NCBI GenBank assembly: GCA_044377005.1
Contig: JBILJV010000058.1
Location: forward strand, 1 to 13,999
Length of the DNA: 13,999 nucleotides
Direction: 5' to 3'
DNA from: JABMMZ01 sp044377005
GTDB taxonomy: Bacteria > Bacteroidota > Bacteroidia > NS11-12g > UBA955
Shown: positions 1 to 6,076 of the stretch, in pieces
How positions within the stretch are numbered: position 1 is the stretch's first letter
Layout of the letters: each line of letters starts with the position of its first letter
Program-made: the position numbers and the translations under genes
The notes under the pieces: generated by a model
The model's database searches: none
What the model was told of the DNA's origin: nothing
The model's input: only the letters and a program-made list of their open reading frames with translations

Positions 1-893
1 ACACCAGCAAACATAGTACTTGTAGTTTGTTTAACAACGTTGGTTTTAACAAGAAAAAAGCCTGATTCACTCACTAAGAATTTTCCTGGTTCGAACCAAA
101 GCTCTAATTCTCTACCATATTCACTACAGAATTTTTTAAATCTTTCAGCAATTTTATTACCAATATCTTTAATATTAGTGGTGATATCATTTTCTTTATA
201 AGCAACTTTAAAACCACTACCAAAGTCCATGTATCTTAAATCTTTGAATCCTGAGGCAGCTTCGAACAATAATTCCGCCCCTCTTAAAAACACTTCAGCA
301 TCTAAAATATCACTGCCAGTATGCATATGAAGACCTTCAACATTGATGTCATACAATTTTACAACCCTTTCAACATGCCTAAGTTGATAGTAACTAATTC
401 CAAATTTAGAATCAATATGACCTGTAGAAATTTTAGTATTACCACCTGCCATAATATGAGGATTAACGCGAATACAAACAGGAACTTTATTGCCATATTT
501 AGCCCCAAATTGTTCAAGGATAGAGATATTATCAATATTAATTTTTACACCTTCATTGATTGCCATTTCAATTTCATCCATACTAACTCCATTGGGCGTA
601 TAAAGTATCTCATTAGGTTCAAAACCGGCTTTAAGACCTAACCAAACTTCTTGAATAGACACCGCATCCAAACCAGTTCCAAAAGATTTCATTAACTTTA
701 GAACATTAATGTTAGACAAAGCCTTACAAGCATAATGCAAACCAAGCTTGACACCAGGGAAAGCTTCTTGTAAAGTTTTAAATTGATCGTGCATTTTTTG
801 CGCACTGTAAACATAGAGAGGAGTATCAAAATTTTCAGCCAATTCTAACACATCAACTCCATCAATTGTATATCTACCATTGGTAAGTTTCAT
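1..893 (-). CDS. lysA: Diaminopimelate decarboxylase, N-terminal ~297 residues (3' end outside window)
   Basis: PLP-dependent fold-type III enzyme that decarboxylates meso-diaminopimelate to L-lysine, the last step of lysine synthesis, in the cytosol. I translated the minus strand from ATG at 893. The product opens MKLTNGRYTIDGVDV and has the Schiff-base lysine motif HYACKALSN (Lys57), then RVNPHI, HMHTGSDI, the phosphate-binding DFGSGFKV and EPGKFLV, in the order usual for LysA. The frame is open to base 1, so about 100 C-terminal residues, including the active-site Cys region, lie outside. A near-consensus -7 box (TATTTTCG) sits 7 nt before the ATG. The gene diverges from the ruvX operon. 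Other fold-type III decarboxylases (ornithine/arginine, carboxynorspermidine) are alternatives, but the motif set and the short N-terminus fit LysA best. Confidence 0.93.
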   Translation of the reverse strand, partial: MKLTNGRYTIDGVDVLELAENFDTPLYVYSAQKMHDQFKTLQEAFPGVKLGLHYACKALSNINVLKLMKSFGTGLDAVSIQEVWLGLKAGFEPNEILYTPNGVSMDEIEMAINEGVKINIDNISILEQFGAKYGNKVPVCIRVNPHIMAGGNTKISTGHIDSKFGISYYQLRHVERVVKLYDINVEGLHMHTGSDILDAEVFLRGAELLFEAASGFKDLRYMDFGSGFKVAYKENDITTNIKDIGNKIAERFKKFCSEYGRELELWFEPGKFLVSESGFFLVKTNVVKQTTSTMFAG

Positions 894-900
894 AATAGTG

Positions 901-908
901 CGAAAATA
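901..908 (-). promoter_or_regulatory. Candidate -7 box of lysA (TATTTTCG)
   Basis: On the minus strand TATTTTCG followed by C matches the Bacteroidota -7 consensus TAnnTTTG at all but one position. It ends 7 nt before the lysA ATG, so the transcript would have almost no leader. I see no clean -33 TTTG at the usual distance. Another gene here (13526) has the same TTCG variant. Confidence 0.4.
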
Positions 909-953
909 ATTTTTTTATCGAGGAATAAAAAATGCAATTTGCGGGTCGTAACA

Positions 954-1364
954 ATGGGCAGAATATTAGCAATAGACTATGGATTAAGAAGAGTGGGTTT
1001 GGCAGTAACTGACCCTATGCAAATGCTTGCTATTCCTTTAGATACTATTGATACCACTAAGATTATTCAATACTTAAAAGATTACATTTTAAGAGAAAAT
1101 GTAGAGACTATTATATTAGGTTTTCCTAAAAATATGGATGGAAATGATACAGATGCTACTCCTATTGTAGAGAAATTCAACATTGAATTAAATACAAATT
1201 TCCCCAATATACCCATAAAACTAGTGGATGAAAGACTTACAAGTAGAATGGCAAAACAAACTTTAATTGATGCTGGTTACAAGAAAAAAGATAGAAAAAA
1301 TAAAAAACTTGTAGATACGGTAGCTGCTGCATTAATTTTGCAAACCTATTTAGAAACAAAATGA
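954..1364 (+). CDS. ruvX: Putative pre-16S rRNA nuclease / Holliday junction resolvase (YqgF/RuvX)
   Basis: RNase H-fold nuclease of the YqgF family, implicated in 16S rRNA 5'-end maturation and also annotated as a Holliday junction resolvase; 136 residues, the usual size. The N-terminus RILAIDYG carries the first acidic residue (Asp8), GFPKNMDG follows near 56-63, then VDERLTS (Asp92, Glu93) and the C-terminal KLVDTVAAALILQTYL with Asp121, so the family's acidic active site is complete. I chose ATG at 954 because family members begin just before the RILAIDYG strand; an in-frame TTG at 939 would add five atypical residues. Upstream, GCAATTTG (934-941) is only a poor -7 match. The stop codon overlaps the def start (ATGA), indicating translational coupling. 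Confidence 0.93.
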   Translation: MGRILAIDYGLRRVGLAVTDPMQMLAIPLDTIDTTKIIQYLKDYILRENVETIILGFPKNMDGNDTDATPIVEKFNIELNTNFPNIPIKLVDERLTSRMAKQTLIDAGYKKKDRKNKKLVDTVAAALILQTYLETK

Positions 1365-1912
1365 TTTTACCAATATATGCCTATGGAAGTCCTGTTTTGA
1401 GGAAACAAGGCGAAAACATAACGCCAGAATTTCCTCAATTAAAAGAATTATTGGACAATATGTATGAAACCATGTACAACAGTCATGGCATAGGATTAGC
1501 TGCACCTCAAATTGGTTTACCTATACGATTGTTTATTGTTGATGGTTCTCCCATTGAAGACATAGAGCCTGCCAATTTCAAACAAACATTCATCAATCCA
1601 GAAATAATAAAAGAATGGGGCGATGAGTGGAAATACGAAGAAGGCTGTTTAAGTATTCCTACAATTCGTGAAAATGTATTACGCAAACCTGAATTAACCA
1701 TTCGTTTTTTAGATGAAAATTTCGTTGAACACGAAAAGTCCTACAGTGGAATGGCAGCAAGAATTATTCAACATGAATATGACCACATCGAAGGCAAACT
1801 TTTTGTTGACCATATTACGCCATTAAAACGAAATTTAATAAAAGGTAAACTTAATAATATTAGTGTAGGAAAAGTCTCTCACGACTATAAAATGAGATTT
1901 CCCAAAAAATAA
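1361..1912 (+). CDS. def: Peptide deformylase
   Basis: Fe/Zn metallohydrolase that removes the formyl group from the N-terminal Met of nascent proteins at the ribosome exit; 183 residues. All three family motifs are intact: motif 1 GIGLAAPQ at 43-50, motif 2 EGCLS at 94-98 with metal ligand Cys96, and motif 3 HEYDH at 138-142, giving ligands His138 and His142 and catalytic Glu139. The ATG overlaps the ruvX stop by 4 nt and the next gene starts 4 nt after this stop, so it sits in the middle of an operon. The C-terminal tail after the catalytic helix is rich in basic residues (KRNLIKGKLNN), as in other Bacteroidota deformylases. Confidence 0.97.
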   Translation: MILPIYAYGSPVLRKQGENITPEFPQLKELLDNMYETMYNSHGIGLAAPQIGLPIRLFIVDGSPIEDIEPANFKQTFINPEIIKEWGDEWKYEEGCLSIPTIRENVLRKPELTIRFLDENFVEHEKSYSGMAARIIQHEYDHIEGKLFVDHITPLKRNLIKGKLNNISVGKVSHDYKMRFPKK

Positions 1913-1916
1913 TAAA

Positions 1917-2270
1917 ATGACCGAAGAAAGAACAAAAATATGGCAGGACATTTTGGAATTTATGACCAAGAATTTTGGTAAAAAACCAAACATGGATGCT
2001 TTATTATTTATTATAGGAATGCGTGAACTTGGCTATATTCAAGAAACTAATTTCAAGAAAGATGATAAAGTCTCATTAATGCATATTGCTATGTGTAAAA
2101 TTCTGAGTTACTCAGGGCATTACGAACTTAAAGGTATGGATGACGAAGGATGGCCGCATTGGGAACTTGTAAATTCACTCCCAGATATGTCATTTTTAGA
2201 ACAAGAAACTTATATTCGCGAACACATTATTGAATATTTTATTAACGAATCAATTTTAGAAACCCCATAA
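1917..2270 (+). CDS. Conserved-looking hypothetical protein, 117 aa
   Basis: I do not recognise a named family. The protein has no signal peptide or membrane helix, is acidic, and looks mostly helical. It has hydrophobic segments around MDALLFIIGMRELGY (25-39) and LMHIAMCKIL (54-63), then a turn-rich stretch with Gly-Trp-Pro-His-Trp near residues 78-82 and an acidic C-terminal helix. It starts 4 nt after def and ends 6 nt before the cyclophilin gene, so it is very likely co-transcribed with ruvX and def. My impression is that similar small proteins occur elsewhere in the Bacteroidota, but I cannot verify this. Its position between a deformylase and a prolyl isomerase gives no more than a hint of a housekeeping role in RNA or protein maturation. 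Confidence 0.85.
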   Translation: MTEERTKIWQDILEFMTKNFGKKPNMDALLFIIGMRELGYIQETNFKKDDKVSLMHIAMCKILSYSGHYELKGMDDEGWPHWELVNSLPDMSFLEQETYIREHIIEYFINESILETP

Positions 2271-2276
2271 ACAATT

Positions 2277-2975
2277 ATGAAAAGAATTATTTTAAATTTT
2301 GTAAGTCCCTTATTATTAAGTATTTTATTACTAAATGCTTGCCAATCTTCTACAACAAAAACCAATACTGAAGATGTAGATTATCAAAGTATTACAAATG
2401 AACCAATAGAAGATGCTATTACTCCACCTACTCAAAATTCGGATCAAGATTCAATTTTAAATGAAACAATGGATAAAGATGTAATAGTAGCTATAGAAAC
2501 TAACTTGGGAATAATAAAAGTTAAACTATATAATGAAACCCCATTACATAAAGCAAATTTCATTAAATTATGTCATAATAATTTTTATAACGACATTATT
2601 TTCCATAGAGTTATTAGCAATTTTATGATACAAGCAGGTGATCCTAATAGTAAAGCTGCCGTTCCAGGTGAAACATATGGAAATGGTGGCCCAGGATACA
2701 CAATTCCTGCTGAAATTGTTCCTCACTTAAGACATAAAAAAGGTGCTTTAGCAGCTGCTAGACTAGGTGATATGCAAAACCCAAGAAAAGAAAGCAGTGG
2801 TAGCCAATTTTATATTTGCCATGTTGAAACGCCTTCTTTGGACAATCAATATACTGTTTTTGGTGAAACCATTAAAGGATTTGAAGTCATTGATAAAATT
2901 GCAAATTTAAAACGTGACCCTAACGATAGACCATTAGAAGATGTTAAGATAATAAGCACAAAACTAGTGTATTAA
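2277..2975 (+). CDS. Lipoprotein cyclophilin-type peptidyl-prolyl cis-trans isomerase
   Basis: Cyclophilin that catalyses cis-trans isomerisation of Xaa-Pro bonds, here outside the cytoplasm. Residues 1-22 form a lipoprotein signal ending in the lipobox LLNAC (lipidated Cys22), followed by a low-complexity Ser/Thr/Asn/Asp-rich linker to about 68. The cyclophilin domain spans about 69-232: it begins VIVAIETNLG, has the catalytic core FHRVISNFMIQAGDP (Arg111, Phe117, Met118, Gln119) and SGSQFYI around 174-180. Both Arg and the Phe-Met-Gln set of active cyclophilins are kept, so it should be active. It is the last gene of the ruvX operon, 6 nt after the previous stop, and its stop lies 6 nt from the convergent mvaB stop. 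The residues after Cys22 are neutral to basic, so no clear surface-export signal is seen. Confidence 0.93.
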   Translation: MKRIILNFVSPLLLSILLLNACQSSTTKTNTEDVDYQSITNEPIEDAITPPTQNSDQDSILNETMDKDVIVAIETNLGIIKVKLYNETPLHKANFIKLCHNNFYNDIIFHRVISNFMIQAGDPNSKAAVPGETYGNGGPGYTIPAEIVPHLRHKKGALAAARLGDMQNPRKESSGSQFYICHVETPSLDNQYTVFGETIKGFEVIDKIANLKRDPNDRPLEDVKIISTKLVY

Positions 2976-2981
2976 GATGTT

Positions 2982-3833
2982 TTAAACAAAAACTTCACTA
3001 GCCATTTGCTTGGCTTTGTTAAACTCTTCTTTTTGTATGAATGAAGTTTCATAGATTGAATCGATGTAATCCACTAATATTTCTGTTGGTAAATTCCCTA
3101 ATAGTTTATCTGTTGCAAATGGACAACCACCAAATCCTTTAAGTGCTGCATCAAATCTTCGACAACCTGCGGCATAAGCTACTTCAATAGGTCTTAAAGA
3201 TGCTTGATATTGGGTATGAAAATGAGCCCCAAACATAACGTCTTTTATTTCTCTGTTACATTTTTGAAACAATGATTTAATATCATCCTCTTTTGCAACA
3301 CCAACAGTATCAGATAAACTAATGGTTTGAATCCCTATGTCGGCAATTTTTTTACACCATTCTAATGCTAAATCAACACTGTAATGTTCGCCATAAGGAT
3401 TACCAAAACCCATAGAAAGATATACAACCATCGACTTGTTTGCTTCTATTGCTATTTTATTTATATTAGATAAACGAACCAATGCATCTGCCATCCCTTG
3501 ATTGGTATTTCTCTTTTGAAATGCTTCTGAAATACTAAACGGGAAACCAACATAAGAAACATTATCAAAACTCACCGCCTCTTCTGCACCTCTCTCATTG
3601 GCAACAATAACCAATAATTGTGTTTGATTCTGAATTGAATCTATATTTTGTAAAACCAATTTTGTGTCTGCCAATTGTGGAATTGCCTTTGATGAAACAA
3701 AACTTCCACAGTCCAAAACATCAAAACCAACTTTTATCAACTGGTTCAGATATTTAATTTTAGTATCCGTAGAAATAGCATGGTGAAAACCTTGCATTGC
3801 ATCCCTTGGACATTCAATTATTTGGATAGGCAT
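2982..3833 (-). CDS. mvaB: Hydroxymethylglutaryl-CoA lyase
   Basis: HMGL-like TIM-barrel enzyme that cleaves 3-hydroxy-3-methylglutaryl-CoA to acetoacetate and acetyl-CoA, the final step of leucine breakdown. The 283-residue product starts with IIECPRDAMQG (Arg10 and Asp11, equivalents of the catalytic Arg and metal-binding Asp) and has DCGSFVS, SLSDTVGVA, the metal ligands in GAHFH (His204, His206), and the signature loop GFGGCPFA with catalytic Cys237. This fits HMG-CoA lyase rather than isopropylmalate or homocitrate synthase, which lack the GGCP loop. It starts 6 nt after the TPR lipoprotein stop and is probably transcribed with it. No other leucine-degradation gene is in the window. Confidence 0.92.
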   Translation of the reverse strand: MPIQIIECPRDAMQGFHHAISTDTKIKYLNQLIKVGFDVLDCGSFVSSKAIPQLADTKLVLQNIDSIQNQTQLLVIVANERGAEEAVSFDNVSYVGFPFSISEAFQKRNTNQGMADALVRLSNINKIAIEANKSMVVYLSMGFGNPYGEHYSVDLALEWCKKIADIGIQTISLSDTVGVAKEDDIKSLFQKCNREIKDVMFGAHFHTQYQASLRPIEVAYAAGCRRFDAALKGFGGCPFATDKLLGNLPTEILVDYIDSIYETSFIQKEEFNKAKQMASEVFV

Positions 3834-3839
3834 GACTAA

Positions 3840-4331
3840 TTATTGTTGATTGAACTTGTCGGTAAATCGCTTTATTAATTCCTCTTCAGACAAACCAACT
3901 ATTTCATTCATTTGCTTAACTTCTTCAATTCTTTCGTGCGTAGGAAATTTCTTAATAAACAAATCAAGCATTCTTTTTGCATTTGCTGGATCTGGAACTG
4001 ATTGAAAGCAAACTGAGGCTCTAATCAATGCTTCTGGTGCTAGTTCCTTGTCATTGAATTTGGTGCCTATTGTTTCGTATAATTTAATACCTTCTAATAA
4101 ATTATTCTTTTTAACTTGAATTTCGGCTGCCTTGAACATGTACTTAATTGTATTGGGATGTTCAGGATATTTAACATAAAATAAAGTGTAAATATTAACT
4201 AAAGAATCACTGTTTTGATATTGTTTATTGGTTTCTAACGATTGAATTTGTTTTGACAACTTTTCTGATTCATTTGTGCAAGCGAACAAAACCACAACAA
4301 AGAGAATAGAGATGATGTATTTATTAAACAT
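3840..4331 (-). CDS. TPR-like lipoprotein, 163 aa
   Basis: Lipoprotein with a short signal ending in the lipobox LFAC (lipidated Cys18), then a helical region. Residues about 38-135 read as two or three TPR-type helical pairs (for example KYPEHPNTIKYMFKAAEIQ, then GIKLYETIGTKF, then a segment ending KKFPTHERIEEVKQM). This pattern of amphipathic helices with a phrase like 'F..kyP.h' resembles the BamD/YbgF type of envelope TPR proteins, but the protein is much shorter than BamD, so I do not call it BamD. The residues after Cys18 (TNESEK) are partly acidic. It is followed by mvaB after 6 nt. A perfect -7 box lies 4 nt before the ATG, implying a leaderless transcript. Confidence 0.85.
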   Translation of the reverse strand: MFNKYIISILFVVVLFACTNESEKLSKQIQSLETNKQYQNSDSLVNIYTLFYVKYPEHPNTIKYMFKAAEIQVKKNNLLEGIKLYETIGTKFNDKELAPEALIRASVCFQSVPDPANAKRMLDLFIKKFPTHERIEEVKQMNEIVGLSEEELIKRFTDKFNQQ

Positions 4332-4335
4332 GATG

Positions 4336-4343
4336 CAAATTTA
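4336..4343 (-). promoter_or_regulatory. -7 box TAAATTTG, 4 nt before the TPR lipoprotein ATG
   Basis: The minus strand reads TAAATTTG-CATC-ATG, an exact match to TAnnTTTG with the following C. The box ends only 4 nt before the start codon, so transcription should start at or within the ATG. The promoter lies in the 39-nt gap after prfB, so the lipoprotein-mvaB pair need not depend on prfB transcription. No clear -33 TTTG is seen. Confidence 0.6.
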
Positions 4344-4370
4344 ACTAAGTTTAATGTGTTTTAAAAACCT

Positions 4371-5469
4371 TTATTTATTGGACTGTTGACCGCCGTTTTG
4401 CATTAAAAACGCTTTGATAAAATCGTCTAAATCACCATCCATGACTGCCTGAATATTACTGGTTTCCTGACCTGTTCTAACATCCTTTACCAATTTATAT
4501 GGGTGAAATACATAATTGCGAATTTGTGAACCCCATTCTATTTTCATTTTACTGGCTTCAATCGCATCTCTGGCTTCATTTTTTTTCCTCAACTCCATTT
4601 CATACAACTGCGACTTTAACATTTGCATTGCCAAATCTCTGTTTTCTCCTTGAGAACGTGCTTTTTGACAAACCACGACAATTCCTGTTGGTTTGTGAGT
4701 TAATTGAACTTTGGTCTCAACTTTATTAACGTTCTGACCTCCCGCACCACCACTTCTACTGGTATGTAACTCAACATCAGCTGGATTAATTTCAATATGA
4801 ATATCGTCATCAATCATCGGATATGCATAGACACTGGCAAATGATGTATGTCTTCTTGCATTGCTATCAAATGGTGAAATCCTAACCAAACGATGAACTC
4901 CACTCTCCCCTTTCAAAAAACCATAAGGAAAATGTCCTTCGTATTCCAATGTTATGGATTTTATTCCTGCCACATCGCCATCCTGACGGTCAACTTCTGT
5001 GATTTTATATCCATTTTTTTCTCCCCACATAATATACATGCGTGATAGCATTTCAGCCCAATCGCAACTTTCAGTTCCTCCTGCACCACTGTTAATTGTT
5101 AAGATAGCTCCCAAACGGTCCTCCTCACTCCTCAACATATTTTTCATTTCCAAGTCTTCCAACAAGGAAATAGTATTTTTATATTGTTCATCTAACTCTT
5201 CTTCAGAAAGTGCATCACTGTCAAAAAACTCTTTTGCAATTTCTAATTCATTTATTGAATTCTGACAATGTTTGTATGCATCTGTCCAGAATTTTTTTTC
5301 TTTGATTTTTTTTAAGTGCTTTTCTGCTTTTTTGGGGTCGTCCCAAAAATTAGGTGCCAATGTTTGATGTTCTTCGTCTTGAATAAGAACTAGTTTTTGA
5401 GCGACGTCAAAGATACCTCCCCAACGCCTCAACTCGGCCTTTTAAATCTTTTAATTGTTCGTTTGTCAT
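4371..5469 (-). CDS. prfB: Peptide chain release factor 2, made by programmed +1 frameshift
   Basis: Class I release factor that reads UAA and UGA and triggers peptidyl-tRNA hydrolysis. The gene is in two frames. A 20-codon leader starts at ATG 5467-5469 (MTNEQLKDLK...) and reaches in-frame TGA at 5407-5409; after a +1 shift at CTT-TGA the ribosome continues with GAC (5406-5408) to the TAA at 4371. The joined product has 365 residues, the same length as E. coli RF2. The stop-codon-reading tripeptide SPF is at about 198-200 and the catalytic GGQ at about 243-245, inside SGGAGGQNVNKVETKVQLT. An apparent start at a TTG near 5432 is an artefact of reading only the second frame. Its own -7 box is at 5528-5535 and a hairpin lies in its leader. 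Confidence 0.97.
5406..5422 (-). promoter_or_regulatory. prfB programmed +1 frameshift site with SD-like stimulator
   Basis: The minus strand reads GGGGAGGTATCTTTGAC. It has all canonical parts: a GGAGG element able to pair with the 16S rRNA anti-Shine-Dalgarno, a 3-nt spacer (TAT), the slippery CTT codon and the weak stop TGA followed by C. When RF2 is scarce, tRNA-Leu slips from CTT to TTT and translation continues in the +1 frame, so RF2 controls its own synthesis. The 3-nt spacing is identical to that of the E. coli site. Confidence 0.95.
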
Positions 5470-5486
5470 TTGTATTTTTTTTAAAC

Positions 5487-5517
5487 TAAGACTCTGTATA
5501 TGGGATACAAGTCCTTA
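5487..5517 (-). promoter_or_regulatory. Hairpin in the prfB leader
   Basis: Imperfect inverted repeat. On the minus strand TAAGGACTTGTAT and ATACAGAGTCTTA can form about 12 base pairs with two single-base bulges around a 5-nt loop (CCCAT). It lies between the predicted transcription start (about 5522) and the prfB ATG at 5469. No U-run follows, so it is not an obvious terminator. A role in mRNA stability or translation control is inference only. Confidence 0.4.
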
Positions 5518-5527
5518 ATAAGAACTG

Positions 5528-5535
5528 CAAATATA
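5528..5535 (-). promoter_or_regulatory. -7 box of prfB (TATATTTG)
   Basis: The minus strand reads TATATTTG followed by C, an exact TAnnTTTG match in the 156-nt gap between the cytochrome-like gene and prfB. The predicted start near 5522 gives a leader of about 53 nt that contains the hairpin. TTTG repeats lie upstream but closer than the usual -33 distance. Confidence 0.55.
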
Positions 5536-5625
5536 TTGAATTACAAACAAACTTACCTTACTGAAAAACAGCAAAGTGATTTGTTGAATTTTTTTTTCTA
5601 AAAAACAGACTTTAACTGTGCGAAA

Positions 5626-5997
5626 CTATTCAGGCGTACCATTTTGAATCCAACAAGAAATTGTTTTCAATTGAGCATCCGATAGTTTACTTCTTCCTTC
5701 TGGCATTGCTTTATACCCACTTAAATGTTGCATACTTCCTAGAAATGCATTAGAATTAGATCCGCTTTTTACAGAACTGAAGTTACTATAATCTCTACCA
5801 TCTGCTCTTGAACTTGCATTGTGACATCCTGAAATTGCACAATTGTTATCCATTATTATTTTTACATCAGCTGTATAAGTTGGCACAACACCCGAACAAT
5901 CATAGGTGATAGGAGTTGCTGATTCTTTTTTGCAACTTGATATAGATACTAATACAAAAGAAGAGATGATTGCGATTTTTTTAAATTTAGATTTCAT
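5626..5997 (-). CDS. Small lipoprotein with a CX4CH cytochrome c-like heme site
   Basis: 123-residue exported protein. Residues 1-22 are a lipoprotein signal ending SISSC (lipidated Cys22). The mature part contains NCAISGCHN at 52-60, a CX4CH heme-attachment motif (Cys53, Cys58, His59) rather than the common CXXCH. Near the C-terminus, YKAMPEGRSKLSDAQLKTI then Trp resembles the Met-ligand and last-helix region of c-type cytochromes, making Met98 the likely distal ligand. Cys34 and Cys115 could form a disulfide. Known family precedent: CX4CH hemes occur in some multiheme cytochromes c. I infer a membrane-anchored periplasmic mono-heme electron carrier, or a heme-domain fragment of that type. 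It has its own -7 box and is separated from prfB by 156 nt. No oxidase or dehydrogenase partner is in the window. Confidence 0.8.
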   Translation of the reverse strand: MKSKFKKIAIISSFVLVSISSCKKESATPITYDCSGVVPTYTADVKIIMDNNCAISGCHNASSRADGRDYSNFSSVKSGSNSNAFLGSMQHLSGYKAMPEGRSKLSDAQLKTISCWIQNGTPE

Positions 5998-6015
5998 TTT
6001 TAATTTACTTTACCA

Positions 6016-6023
6016 CAAAAATA
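6016..6023 (-). promoter_or_regulatory. -7 box of the CX4CH lipoprotein gene (TATTTTTG)
   Basis: The minus strand reads TATTTTTG, an exact TAnnTTTG match 18 nt before the ATG at 5997. A TTGA lies about 22 nt upstream of the box and may act as the -33 element. Confidence 0.5.
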
Positions 6024-6037
6024 GTTAAAAAAATATT

Positions 6038-6063
6038 AAAAAAACTCAATTCACTGATAGTGA
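6038..6063 (-). terminator. Possible weak intrinsic terminator after kbl
   Basis: Fourteen bases after the kbl stop the minus strand has TCACT-ATC-AGTGA, a perfect 5-bp inverted repeat with a 3-nt loop. A spacer ATTGAG and a run of seven T follow. The stem is short and A/T-rich and the T-run is displaced by 6 nt, so termination may be partial. Confidence 0.35.
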
Positions 6064-6076
6064 TTAGGTTTTTAAA

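Noticed and set aside
321..641. Plus-strand open frame of 106 codons over the left end
   Set aside because: It lies antisense inside lysA, whose minus-strand frame has all family motifs; composition is unlike a real protein.
934..941. GCAATTTG as the ruvX -7 box
   Set aside because: The TA of the consensus is replaced by GC and no -33 element is visible; too weak to list as a promoter.
939..953. TTG start adding five residues to ruvX
   Set aside because: Family members begin right at the strand starting RILAIDYG, and an ATG at 954 gives this directly.
4499..5265. Two plus-strand open frames
   Set aside because: Both are antisense to prfB, which is certain from its SPF and GGQ motifs.
5422..5432. 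prfB starting at a TTG with MRRWGG
   Set aside because: The upstream ATG frame plus the CTT-TGA frameshift gives the family-length 365-residue RF2; the TTG reading is the out-of-frame image of the frameshift site.
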